Source of the DNA: Monocercomonoides exilis | Lineage: Eukaryota; Preaxostyla; Oxymonadida; Polymastigidae | NCBI GenBank assembly: GCA_001643675.2 | Contig: LSRY02000014.1 | Coordinates: 374,501-438,500 of the forward strand | DNA: 64,000 nt | Direction: 5' to 3' | Shown: positions 53,589 to 64,000 of the stretch, piece after piece | How the letters are laid out: the number at the start of each line of letters is the position of its first letter | How positions within the stretch are numbered: the first letter of the stretch is position 1 | Program-made: the position numbers and the translations under genes | The notes under the pieces: generated by a model | Database searches by the model: none | What the model saw: the letters and a program-made list of their open reading frames with translations, nothing else | What the model was told of the DNA's origin: nothing

Positions 53589-56500
53589 ATGATGTCCAGT
53601 GCTTTAAATGCGCCACAAAGTTTTTATAATTTACAGGATTCTATTCAATTTGTTCTAGGAAGAGAATTAATTGTATGCTTCATTTTTTTAACAACGAAAC
53701 TAATTGCCAATTTATTCTTTTCTCAGCTGTATGATAACACTGAAACATTACGCAAAACTACTTCCTCTTCTTTAACAGCATATTCACAAAAGCATAAAGT
53801 TGTTATTGTCGGAGGATCAACAAATCTTTCCATCATTAGAACTCCATTTCTTCATTATCTTGCTCGTGATGGTATTTACAAAAAAGATACAAAACCAAAA
53901 ATTCCAAGCGAAGTGCTTCAGCAAATGAAAGAGCAGAAAGAAGCATTTTGCGAGAATTTTTTCATGAATATAAATCTTCCTTTTGAAATCACAAGTCTTG
54001 ATCTTTTACCAGATGAAACTGGAATTGCAATATCAACTTTCAGAGCTTCTGCTGATAATAATAGCGATTTACCATCTGCAATCTATGTAATTTCTTTTGA
54101 ATTTTTGAATGAAGTTGCACAGAGCAAAGATAACCAAGAAGAATTGTTTTTTAAACATGCGACTTTGTTGCATTCAGGGAAAAGTCAAATTCAAAAAATT
54201 GCATTTGCCCTTAAAAACAAGGATCCAACTTCCTCAGGCTGCTTACATTTTGCACTTTTTGCGCTTTCAAGAGATGGATCTTTGAATATTATTACATCAC
54301 CAACAAAGAGTAAACTCATTGACAGCTGTCGTATCACTGATTTTTGCGTTAGAAAACCAACTGAAACGTGTCAAGATTGTTTGTATTATTTAATTGTGTT
54401 ATTTAAACATTTTGATATATATTTTCAATTCAGCATTTTCAACATTATTTGTTACAGCAGTTGATCTTATTTCGATATACTCCATTAGATGGAGTAACAC
54501 AGAGGGATTATTCACATATTACCCATTGATTAAATGTCCAGGGCCTTTTAATGGTACGGATGCATTTTGTTATTTTTATAATCTAAGTTTCAACATCCAT
54601 TTCATACTTTCAATTATATTTGAATACAAAATATTTCATTGATATTCAGTGGATGCTCAACCGCCTCTGAAGTCAACAGCCGATGTTGATTTTGTTCCGA
54701 TGTCTTGTCATTTCGTTGAGAACAGATACCTCCACATAAAACAGCCGACAACGCATCCTTTGTTTCCTCAATTTTCTAAAACAACTTCTTCATCAAGCAT
54801 ACCACAACCTCAGAAAATAGACGAAGAAGGCACAGAAGTTGGCGGCTATCTTGTTGTGAGTTTTGCGCCTCTTCCAAAGGAAAATCCTGCATCTTCTTCT
54901 TCGTCTTCTTCATCTGCTCAGTCATCTGATTCAGAGCTGTCTTATATGTTCGACAATCGCCGCATGAAAAACATCATGAATCATCAGTCGCACTCATTTG
55001 TGGCATTTGCTGTTCCAACATTTGCACTTAACGAGCTGAACCTTCGATCTATCGACTTTCAGCAGACATGTGGCCAGCCAAAAGCAGATGTTGTTAACAG
55101 CTGCTTGTTCTATCCACTTCCATCTTTTAATGTGAAATATCCGCTTTATCCAAATGATGAGAGGGCAAACGAAGACGTGATCAATGCCAGAACCTGTTTC
55201 TGCGATTTCCCCGCGATGAATCTGCTGTTTGCTGCTCCGACACGGTCGGCTGTGGTGTCTGCATTCACCCTGACACCCAAAGACCCCTGTGAGATTATGA
55301 AACACCGCAGACAAGAGAAGACCGTTTGCACGCCTATCTCTTCTGCACAATCACAGTCGCCAATCTCATTCCTCTCCTCCACTTCGGATGTTCCAATTGT
55401 GCCAATGTCTTCAGACAGCTCTCCTCTGCAGCTGCTGGAGCAGACGCAGGAGTCGACTGAGGCGCATCTGCCGATGCTCGACTTCGACGAGACACACTGC
55501 ACAGGAATGGCACTCATCGACGACTCCAGCCTGAAGCTGACTGATTATGTGCTCCCGGCTAACAGGAAGGAGGTGTCTCCAACACTTTCGCTTGATTCAG
55601 CATCGTCTTCTGCGTTGGGTCAAGTGAAACAAGGCTCACTTGACAGCAGCGTTGTTCAGGCAATGAAGGAGTACGGCGAAGATTCCGGGTGTGCTCTGAA
55701 AGGAGATGCAGTTATCTCTTCGACCACAGATTTGAGCTCTTTCATCTCATCAGATAGTAATTCTTCCAATTCTTCATTTATGTCTTCTCCTTCCAGCATC
55801 AACTTTCCCAACAAAGCCAACGAAGGAGCAGGCCATTTAATTGGCCCAGTCAATGCGAAGTCAACTTTCCTAGTCCGCTTCCACCAGAAATGTGACGATG
55901 AATGCCCGCTGCTTGTTTGTGCGACAGCTGACGGGAGGCTGCTTGTGTATGCAGTTGTCTGCTATTCTCTTCCGATTTGCATGCCCTCTTCACTTCTGAA
56001 GGAGCGTCGCTCAATCATCAGACCATATGTCTTCACTAATGACGATGCAAAACATCCTTTTGAAAATGTGAAGAGCAAATACTTGGCAGATGATGATACA
56101 GACACATCTCTTACAGACTCTTCATCTGCTTCTGCTTCTCCTTCTGCTTCTTCTTCCACTTCATCTACTCCTTCAAACACAACCATTACACCTTCATCAA
56201 AACCTGCAGAATCTTCTTCATTGTTTTCGAGTGTTCCAACAGCCGATCAGAATGAAAAGCTTGTTTTTCCTGCTGCTCCTTCCTCTGCTCCATCATCTTC
56301 ACCATTTGCTTTCACTCCTTCCACTTCTGTTTTTTCTAACCCATCTCTCAACAGTTTTCCTGCGTCAAGTCAAAATCCTTTTGCTCCTTCAACACAAAAT
56401 ACGAATATTCAGCCAGCCAATCCTTCATTTCCATTGAATTCCACATCAAACAGCCAGAACTCATCGTTGCAATCAGCTTTCCCTTCACTCAGCATCAATC

Positions 56501-58776
56501 AAACTTCTTCAGCTGCTTCATCATCTTCGCTTTCACAAAACCCATTTTTAGCATCCTCTTCCTCTTCCTCTTCATCCTCCTCTTCATCTCCATTTTCTTC
56601 TTCTCCTTTCTCTGTCGAATCGCACAATGTAAAATATGCCTGTGACGTTCCATGTTTCCCTTGTGCCAAAAGCACTCCTGCTTCAAACGGATGCTTGTCT
56701 ACTTCTGAAATAAGTGTCCCAGTCAAAACAGAAAATTCTTCTGTTCAGTCTCTTTCTTTCCCTGCTGAAACATCTTCTTCTTCAACTACTCCTACTGCCT
56801 CTGCTTCTGCCTCTGCTTCATCATCATCATCTTCTTCTTCAATTAATTCACCCATTCATCCATCTGAAGACAATTCAAAGCTAAGCGATGTGACTGCAGC
56901 TGTTGAGCAGCTGAAACTGAGTCTGCCACCTTATCCAAAAATGCCTTCATTTTCTTCTCTGCCTCCTCTTCCCCCTCTTCCCCCATTCAAACGAACTGAT
57001 AAGATTAACACCAATTCATCATCATCATCATCATCATCTTCTTCTTCTTCTTCTTTGTCATCTTCACCCTCACTTTCAACATCTTCCATTAATTCCACTT
57101 CATCATCCAGCCTTCCATCTCACTCTCTCCCCACCCTCACCCCGTCTGCCTTGCACGATCTCTTGTCCTCTGCTCGCAGATGCATCCGCGCCGACTTCGA
57201 CTTCCTCTCAAATTCTGCCCATCTCCTCAACCGCTCAGCTGCTCTGATGGAAGACACCCTCGCAGCCGCTGAAGAAGTGAAGACGAGAGTGAATGAGATG
57301 CAGAGAAAGAAAGATGATGATGGTAATGATGATGGCTTGTTTGGAAGGAAGAGCGAGTTGTTCCCGTCATTCTGCTCAAAACTCAAAGAAGAAGATGATA
57401 AAGAGGAGAAAGACGAAGAGAAAGACGAAGGAATTGAAAGAGAAGGCAAAAACAGGCAAACAAAGCAATCTTCTCGCAATTCACGTGTTCAGCAGCCTTC
57501 TCTTCAAAAGACCCACTTTTCTTCTCAAACAGCAGCAGAAGCGTCTTCCTCAATGAGCAGCCTGATTCATCGCCTTTCCTCTAAAAACAAAGGGCGCATG
57601 CAACACACAGACAAAATCCTGCCTTCATTCACATCGACTGCCTTGTTCAATGCAGATGTGTCTCCATTCACAGTCAGCAGGAATAGTGCAGGTGTTAGTG
57701 ATGCTCTGTCTGAAGTGCCTCAGCCTCCGTCTGCTTCTGCTTCTGCTTCGTCTTCATCATCATCATCATCATCAACAACAACATCTGAATTGCCAAAGGA
57801 TGATCCATTGAATCTGTTTGTGGATTCGCTTCCATCTCGTATCGATGCACTTCATTGGTCGATTTGCAGAGAAGAAGCGAAAGAGAGAGAGAAGAAGTTG
57901 TTGAAGGAGAAGGAAATGATTGAGAAAAGCAAAGAAATAGAAAGGCAAGTGAATGAGAAAGAAAAACAAAATGCAGAAGATATATCATCATCATTGAATT
58001 TCTCTTCAATGAGCGATATAAAGAAGATGAAGAAGATGCTGCAACGCATACTTTCTGCTATTGAAGAGGAAGATGATGAAGCAGAAGAAGGAGAAGAAGG
58101 TGGTGAAGAAGAAGGACAAAAAGGGAAGAAAGCGATGCATCGAGCAATGAAAGGAGCAGCTGACAGTTCAGAACGAAAGGAGAGGAAGAAGAAAGAGAAA
58201 GGAACAGCAGAAAAGAAACGCGCTCACAAAGAGAGGCACGAAACGAGTGGAAGGTTGGAGAAGGATAAACATGGAGGATATGCTGAGGAAGGAGAAGAAG
58301 AAGATGATGAAGAGGAAGTTGAAGACAGAAGGAAAGGGAAAGAAACAAAAGGAAAGAAGAAGAAGGACAAAAGAAGAGAAGCCAAAGAAGAAGAAGAAGA
58401 AGAAGAACAAGAACAAGAAAGAGAGGAGGATTATGATTCAAGTGAAAGGAACGAACAAAGAGGAAAGTCAGAAAGGAGGCAAAGAAAGCGGAGAATTGAT
58501 GAATTGCAAGGAAATGAAGAGAATGAAGAGAATGAAGAGAGGTCTGAATCAGCAAGTGATGAAGAGAAAGGCAATAGAAAAGCTAAGCAACACATTAGAC
58601 AGCCACAAGAAGGCATTAAGAATGTGCACAAAACAGATCGATTTGAACAAGGGAAAGAAAAACTTGGCGAAAATAAAGCAGAAAACAGTATGAAGACGCA
58701 AAATGTGTTTGATCCGATGTCATTCCTCAATGCCAATGTATTCACAGCACCCTCACTAGCAGCGAATAATGCATTA

Positions 58777-58807
<31 letters not shown>

Positions 58808-61746
58808 CTTCTTCTTTAAAGCAAAAGGAGATGAACAGCTTTGAGACCACATTCAAGCCATCAGCAGAGTCTGTGTTCACAACATTGAAGAATAACACCA
58901 ATCCTTTCATGACACTCTCAAATGGCTCTCCTTTTGCAGCTAAGACACTAACACAGGAGACAGCTGCTCCATCTTCTGCTCAAAACCCATTGGTTTCAGC
59001 AGCATCATCTTCGCCATTTGCATCATCAAAGCAGCCAACAACAGCCACATCTTCTTCCTCAAAGGCTCCTTCTCTTCCCTCTGGCAACATATTCAGCCAG
59101 CTTTCAGACTCTCCTTTCTCTCTCACCAGCAAATCCTCTGCACCCGCCAAAGAAGACAACATCTTTGCCAAAAAAGCTGCAAACCCCTTCGCTTCGGACA
59201 GCGCTTTTCCCAAACCAGATGGCAATTCTGCGTTCACTCTGTTTGATCACAGCCAGAAAAAGAGCGAAAATCATCCAGCTTCAGATGCAAGTGATGAAAA
59301 AACAGCTCAAAAGAAAGAAGAGAAGCCGCAGATTGAAAGCTCCGTGTTCAAAATCTTCCAAAGCACAACAGCACCTTCATCATCAACAACAACTTCTGCT
59401 TCATCATCATCTTCTTCTTCTGATGTTTCTTCAAAAACATCTGATTCTTCCAAGTCATCTTCTGATGCTACTCCATCCAATACCTCATCTTCCTCAGCAG
59501 AAAAATCCCTGAGCACCCCAAAAGCGCCATCAACTGTTTCGTTCAGCACTCCCTCCAACTCCTCCAATCCATTCGGCAGTCTGAATTTCCCGTCTCCTCC
59601 GCCAAACGCCTCACAATCATCCAATTTCCTCGTCTCCAACCCATTCGACTCTCTTTCCAAAGCCTCGCCATTCCAGTTTGGTGCTTCTGCTAAGCCAGCT
59701 GTTGCTCCAAATACGTCCACATCTTCTGTCTTTCCTTCTCCCTTTGCGAATAAAAACGATGCTTCGTCGATCTTTTCAGCAGGCGCGAATTCTTCTGCTT
59801 CTGTTTTCAATACAACCGCTGGAGCTAATTTGTCTGCCTCCATTGAAGAACTGAAGATGAGAGAGAAAGAAAAGGAAAAACAGAAAGAAGAAGAAGAGAA
59901 AGCACAAAGAGAGAAAGAAGAGAAGGAAAGGAAAGAGAAAGAGGAGGAAGAGAAGAGGAGGAAAGAAGCTGAAGAAAAGAAGAAAGCTGAAGAAGAAGCT
60001 GAAAGGAGAAGAATAGAAGAAGAATCGAAGAAGAAAGAGGAAGAAGAGCGAAGAAGAATTGAAGAAGAAGAAAAGAAAAGAAAAATGGAGGAAGAAGAGA
60101 GAAAGAGAAAAGAAGTAGAAGAAGAAGCGAAAAGAAAAGAAGCAGAAGAAAAGAAAAGGAAAGAAGAAGAAGCAGCAGCAAAAAGAGCAGAGGAAGAAAG
60201 GAAGAAGAAAGAAGAAGAAGAAAAGAAAGCAAAAGCAGCATCCAATCAAGGACTGCTGCCAACTCCATCAGCAGGAACAGCCAGCAATCCATTTTCAATG
60301 CTATCAAACTCGTCTAATCCATTCATGACTCTTTCGACTCTCCAACAGCCTCAGCCATCGAATCAGACACAAAAGACAGAAGGAAATGCTGCTCAGCCTG
60401 CACAGAATGCTCTTACTGGAGCAGCCCCTGCTGCTTCATCTGCAACTACAAGTGCTTCTTCTGCTCCTGCTCCTGCTCATTCTCCTTCTTCTACATCTTC
60501 TTCTACTTCTGCACCTTCTTTGGGTGCAAAAACAGCAGCACCAACAACAGCTGCGCCACCTGCTCCTTTCCCACCAATGCCTACACAAAACACAAAACCT
60601 GCTGAAAACAAGCAAAATGCTAATCCTTTCGGAACGCCAAGCTTCCTTTCGCCTTCGACTGTTAATCCTCCGCCCTCAAACATCTTTGGATCACTCTCAA
60701 CCACTCAGCCTTCAGCTCCGTCCTCGTCTGCCCCTGCAAACAGCACTAATCCTCCTCCTCCTGCTGCTGCTGCTTCTGCCCCAGCTGCTCCTGCTGCAGG
60801 TCCATTTGCTGCTCTGTCTTCTGATCCTTTCGGGATCCGCTCGCAGCCTTCTGCCGGAACAAGCACCATGCAAAACATCTTTGCATCAGCAATGAACACA
60901 AACACTGCAGCCGGAACAGCCGCAAAGCCTATGGCTGATTTGAGGCCTGGTGCAACAACAGCAGTTTCAGCAGCAGCGCCTCAAGCTACTGGAACATCAT
61001 CACTGTTCAGCAGCAGCATATCAGCACACCCGACTTCTGCTGCATCTGCCCAGCCTTCTGCAATGCAGCTGGGCGGAATGGCTGCAGCCACAGGCGCATC
61101 TTTCAACCCTTCCTCGATCTTCTCTGCATCGGGCGTGAAGCCTGCCACCTCCAGCATCTTTGCCCCTCAGACAACAGCTCCTGCTGCTCAGCCGTCTGCT
61201 GCTGGCACAAACATATTTGGCGGGTTCGGTTCCAGCTCTTCAACCTCCGCCCCCACTTCATTCGCATCCGTTGCCCAGTCAGCCAACCCGCAGCAGTCGA
61301 TTTTCTCTTCTGTGATGTCCAGCATCCCTTCACAGCCTAATGCTGCTCCTTCAGCAGCAGCACCCAACACCTCATCCATCTTCGGAACATCAATGGCCCC
61401 ACCAGCCGCACCTGCTTCGTCAACAGCATTTGGCGCCATTTCGTCTGCTTTCGGGCAAAGTGCAGCAGGATCCAATCCATTCTCTTCTCCATTTTCGAGC
61501 AATGCACAGGCTGCCCCGGGTGCAGGAGGTGCTTTTGGATTCCCTTCAGCAGTTGGTGCTGCAGCACCGTCTGCGCCAATGCCCGGTGGATTTAACTTTG
61601 GCAGTGCTGCTCCTGGTGCCAATGGTGCGATCAACTCTGGCATGTCAATATTTGGGCGTCCTGCTTCAGGCTCAAGTGGGCTGTTTGCTTCGGGCATTGG
61701 CCGAGGTGTCGCAGGAAACCCAGCATTTACTGCGATGAGAAAGTGA
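53589..61746 (+). CDS. Nup214/Nup159-like FG nucleoporin, four exons
   Basis: Exons 53589-53672, 53727-54378, 54434-54553 and 54650-61746. The introns are 54, 55 and 96 bp (donors GTATGC, GTTTGT, GTACGG), and the joined frame is open for 2,650 residues. The N-terminal ~750 residues read as a beta-propeller (VVIVGGSTNLSII, FALSRDGSLNIIT, LISIYSIRW, LLVCATADGRLLVYAV), the last blade being like that of Nup214/Nup159. Ser-rich FG/NPF repeats follow. A charged segment, nearly all Glu/Lys/Arg (about 59,840-60,235), is a coiled coil or single helix. The C-terminus is rich in SIFG, AFG and NPF motifs and ends NPAFTAMRK. Expected place: the cytoplasmic side of the nuclear pore, where the propeller would dock the mRNA-export helicase and the FG repeats bind transport receptors. 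FG nucleoporin is firm; the Nup214 assignment is probable. Confidence 0.8.
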
Positions 61747-62690
61747 GCTGTTCCTTATTTAATTGAATGATATCAGTTTATTTATTTATTGTGTTTTTCA
61801 TTTTTCATTTCAAAAAAAAAAAAAAAATAAGGAAAAGATTTATTCCTTCATTTTTTTAACAAGAAATATCAAATATAATTGAAATATTGATTCCTTTTTT
61901 TTTTTTTTATTTTAGCTTCTCTTACAAAAGCTCAATTTTTGATGAAAATTAATTTTGATGATTCTGTGAATGAATTATTCATTTTAAATCATAATCATCA
62001 TTATTATTTTCCACAAACGAATTCAATCATAATGAAAATTGATGGGTATAAAAAAAGTGAAAATGTTTTTGGATTGAAACAATATTATGTTTTGAAAAGA
62101 ATATTTTCTGGTTTATTTTTCGATTCAAGAAATAAAGAAGATGTGGCACATTGAAGAGATATGGGACGATATTTTTTGATTTATGAATTTTGTTCCACAC
62201 AGAATTTTCGAACAAATCTCTCAATATTTTTTTTTCCAAGTGTATTTGCATAATAATGTTTGACTTGTTATGACATGAAAGTGGAAAAAGTTTGGAACAA
62301 ATTGTTCTTTTTTTCATAAAAGCAAGAATTTTATCCCATTTAATGGATGAATATTTCTGTTCAAATTATTCTTGACGATCATTGAATCCATAACAAATAA
62401 ATACAAGTTATTTTTCATTGTTTATCTTTGTAATCCTTAGTTGAAAAATGTCAACAAAAGAAAATACAGCTTGAGTGCCTATTCTTTTATTTCTTTTTTG
62501 AGTTTTTTTTATATTTCATTTGTCACTTCTATCCAAACAAATGCGAATTCAATGTGAATTGTTAAAATTGTGTTATTTGATGGATGTAATGCATTTACAA
62601 AAATGCAGACAACGAGTGTTACTGAAGGGTTCACTGATGTGCATTCATTGTTGCATTTGAATCATGTTGATCACGTTTCTTTTTATTTCA
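61747..62690. other. AT-rich spacer
   Basis: About 940 bp between the nucleoporin stop and the decayed gene copy. It has long A and T runs (near 61,812 and 61,895). Open stretches near 61,939-62,154 (+) and 62,027-62,317 (-) are Phe/Ile/Lys/His-rich without domain signal and are not called. Confidence 0.5.
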
Positions 62691-63395
62691 GAGTTATTTT
62701 CTGAATAAGAGCATTTCAATGAGGATGAACAAAAAGCAAAATTCGAAAAGATGAATGAAATGATTAATGAAATGGATAAAGAAGAATTGAATTTCGTTAT
62801 AACAAAAGAACTGTACAATAAAATCGATAAAATGATTGAAGAAAAGAAAACATCTTGAGAAAACATGATATAGTTGTTGAAGAGCATGGGATATTATGGT
62901 AAATCGAAGGATTTGGAAAGTAATTATTCATCTTTTCCTTCTCTGGGAAATAGATTTGAAAATATGATTTTTAAAGAAGAGAAGAAGAAAGAAGAAAAGA
63001 ACGAAAATCTTCTTGTTGATATTTGTGAATGCTATCTTCTGTTTATCCATTTTCATGAACTCTTTCAATGTGAATAATATCCAACTATCTCGCCTTGTCT
63101 TTAAAAAGTTGATTTGAGCAAAACGGAAAACGGAGAAGCACAAAAAGAAGTGGAATTGGTATTATTGGCTTTGAGCAATGTAAACGAGAAATATGAATGA
63201 AAATTTATGATTCTTTTTTCATGTCATTGATTCACAATTATAGTTTTTTCAAAAGCAAATTGAAAACGTTCATTATTTGAGTGATATCAAAAAGATAATC
63301 CAACATCATTAGACACATCGAAATTTGACACAACTTGCATATCAATCGGCTTGGGAGTTTCTAATTCAACGAATAACAAATTCTAATAGAGTTTG
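62691..63395 (+). pseudogene. Degenerate copy of a repeated helical-repeat protein family
   Basis: A single frame runs from 62,691 to 63,076 with three in-frame stops (near 62,704, 62,856 and 62,868). It reads FEKMNEMINEMDKEELNF, ELYNKIDKMIEEKKTS, LLKSMGYYGKSKDL, LGNRFENMIFKEEKKKEEKN and LLVDICECYLLF. After a frame change it continues with EAQKEVELVLLALSNV (near 63,150), then IKKIIQHH, a TAG, and THRNLTQLAYQSAWEFLIQR (near 63,300-63,380). This order and wording recall a large hypothetical protein family I associate with Monocercomonoides (…KMIEEKKLTMEN…LLVDLCECYFLL…LTRLAYQSAW…). That recollection was not checked by search. Multiple stops and shifts make it a pseudogene. A TTTATTTCAG just before 62,691 could be an old 3' splice site. 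Confidence 0.65.
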
Positions 63396-63699
63396 ATTTA
63401 TAATCAATTAATGATCAATAATTGTGATTTCGAATTGGATGCGCGAAATAATATTTATTAAAGAATGTTTTTGCAAAACGAATCCTTTGGATTGTGGAGG
63501 AAAAGATTCCCTTTGGTATAAACTTGAATTCTTTTTTTATTCATAGATGTCAAACAACCTTATGTTTCAACATGTTTTTGAATCTGTGAAAACATAATTA
63601 TGATAATACTCATAGAAAAAAGAGATCCCATATTTATATTAAAAAGGAGATTCTAAGTTATTTGAGTTTCATTTTTATTTTTCGGACGCTTCAATATAA
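63396..63699. other. Short AT-rich spacer
   Basis: About 300 bp between the decayed gene copy and the last gene's ATG, presumably holding its promoter. No motif is recognised. Confidence 0.4.
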
Positions 63700-64000
63700 A
63701 TGGTAAGAAGCTTCACCAATGTGAAAATTTCATTCAATTTTATTTCATTGTTGTTGCTAGTTGTTTACAGCAGCAATGGCAGAGACATTGCAGAAAGGCA
63801 AATTCAACAAATATGTGATGAGGAGATACAAAAAGGAGTGTTCGGTGCTTCAAATGGAAATGAAAGGGGCAAAGGAAAATTTGGTATCGAAATGGTCAAT
63901 GCCAATTATGCACCTGGCAATTGTATCTGCTATATCCAAACAAGTCTAAATGTAATCAATGCCTCCTTGTGCGAAAGCTATCTCAATATCATCCCTCACA
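63700..64000 (+). CDS. Start of a secreted or surface protein (3' partial)
   Basis: An ATG at 63,700 opens a frame that stays open for 100 codons to the right edge of the window, which is why it has no stop here. The first ~30 residues look like a signal peptide: basic start (MVRSFTNVK), a hydrophobic core (FNFISLLLLVVY) and a small-residue cleavage zone (SSNGRD). The mature part has spaced cysteines (IQQICDEE, GNCICYIQ, SLCESYL). Composition and the edge position fit the start of a large secreted or membrane-anchored protein, possibly another beta-helix surface protein like the one at 29,959, but the visible part carries no diagnostic motif. Confidence 0.55.
   Translation, partial: MVRSFTNVKISFNFISLLLLVVYSSNGRDIAERQIQQICDEEIQKGVFGASNGNERGKGKFGIEMVNANYAPGNCICYIQTSLNVINASLCESYLNIIPH

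Noticed and set aside
59307-60307. Minus-strand Phe/Ser/Leu-rich frames opposite the charged helix of the nucleoporin
   Set aside because: They are the complement of the GAA/AAG-rich coding strand and look like membrane proteins only by codon composition.
36-61746. Many open frames on the opposite strand or in other frames of the large genes, including Leu-, Phe- or Glu-rich ones
   Set aside because: They overlap well-supported genes, arise from triplet repeats (GAA/TTC/TCA) or codon bias, and show no domains or independent starts.
1-64000. Alternative genetic code with TAA/TAG read as glutamine, as reported for the oxymonad Streblomastix
   Set aside because: TAA ends the HECT, Tmc-like and SR-rich genes just after conserved C-termini, and glutamine is encoded by CAA/CAG throughout, including the poly-Gln run near 26,000-26,110.

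Overview
The window looks like nuclear DNA of an anaerobic flagellate, most likely an oxymonad (Preaxostyla) close to Monocercomonoides. Seen directly: dense, very long reading frames (up to 14.8 kb without an intron), AT-rich gene-poor spacers, serine/glutamate/glutamine-rich proteins, and short GT-AG introns of 48-124 bp with GTTTG/GTATG-like donors. From family knowledge: a Tmc-type multi-pass protein and a beta-helix (pectin-lyase-fold) surface protein with a kinase-like tail are families expanded in this group. TAA and TGA both end long frames and CAA/CAG encode glutamine, so a standard code fits. The species assignment is inference.

Layout. 1-14.8 kb: 5'-truncated giant HERC-type HECT ubiquitin ligase (+). 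14.8-17.0 kb: AT-rich spacer with a microsatellite. 17.0-18.8 kb: three-exon SR-rich nuclear-type gene, tentatively Sds3/BRMS1-like (+). 19.2-28.1 kb: six-exon Tmc-like membrane protein ending in a bacteriohemerythrin-like domain (+). 28.1-29.9 kb: spacer with a decayed coding remnant (-). 29.96-38.1 kb: beta-helix surface protein with a membrane segment and a degenerate kinase domain (+), interrupted by one in-frame TGA. 38.1-43.2 kb: gene-free and AT-rich, holding an imperfect palindromic repeat (39.2-40.9 kb) and two nested TA-flanked inverted-repeat elements (41.7-42.5 kb). 43.2-45.5 kb: two small spliced coiled-coil-like genes (-). 45.8-50.9 kb: giant ATG4 cysteine protease (-). 51.3-53.3 kb: CcdA/DsbD-type thiol-transfer membrane protein with a long acidic tail (-), divergent from 53.6-61.7 kb, a four-exon Nup214/Nup159-like FG nucleoporin (+). 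61.7-64 kb: spacer, a decayed copy of a family I associate with Monocercomonoides, and the start of a secreted protein that runs off the window.

There is no operon logic. The genes cover protein degradation and autophagy (HECT ligase, ATG4), nuclear transport and perhaps chromatin (nucleoporin, Sds3-like), and membrane sensing, redox and surface functions (Tmc-hemerythrin, CcdA-like, beta-helix/kinase-like). The most unusual items are the Tmc-hemerythrin fusion, the CcdA-type protein in a lineage inferred to lack mitochondria, the enlarged ATG4, and the nested inverted-repeat elements.
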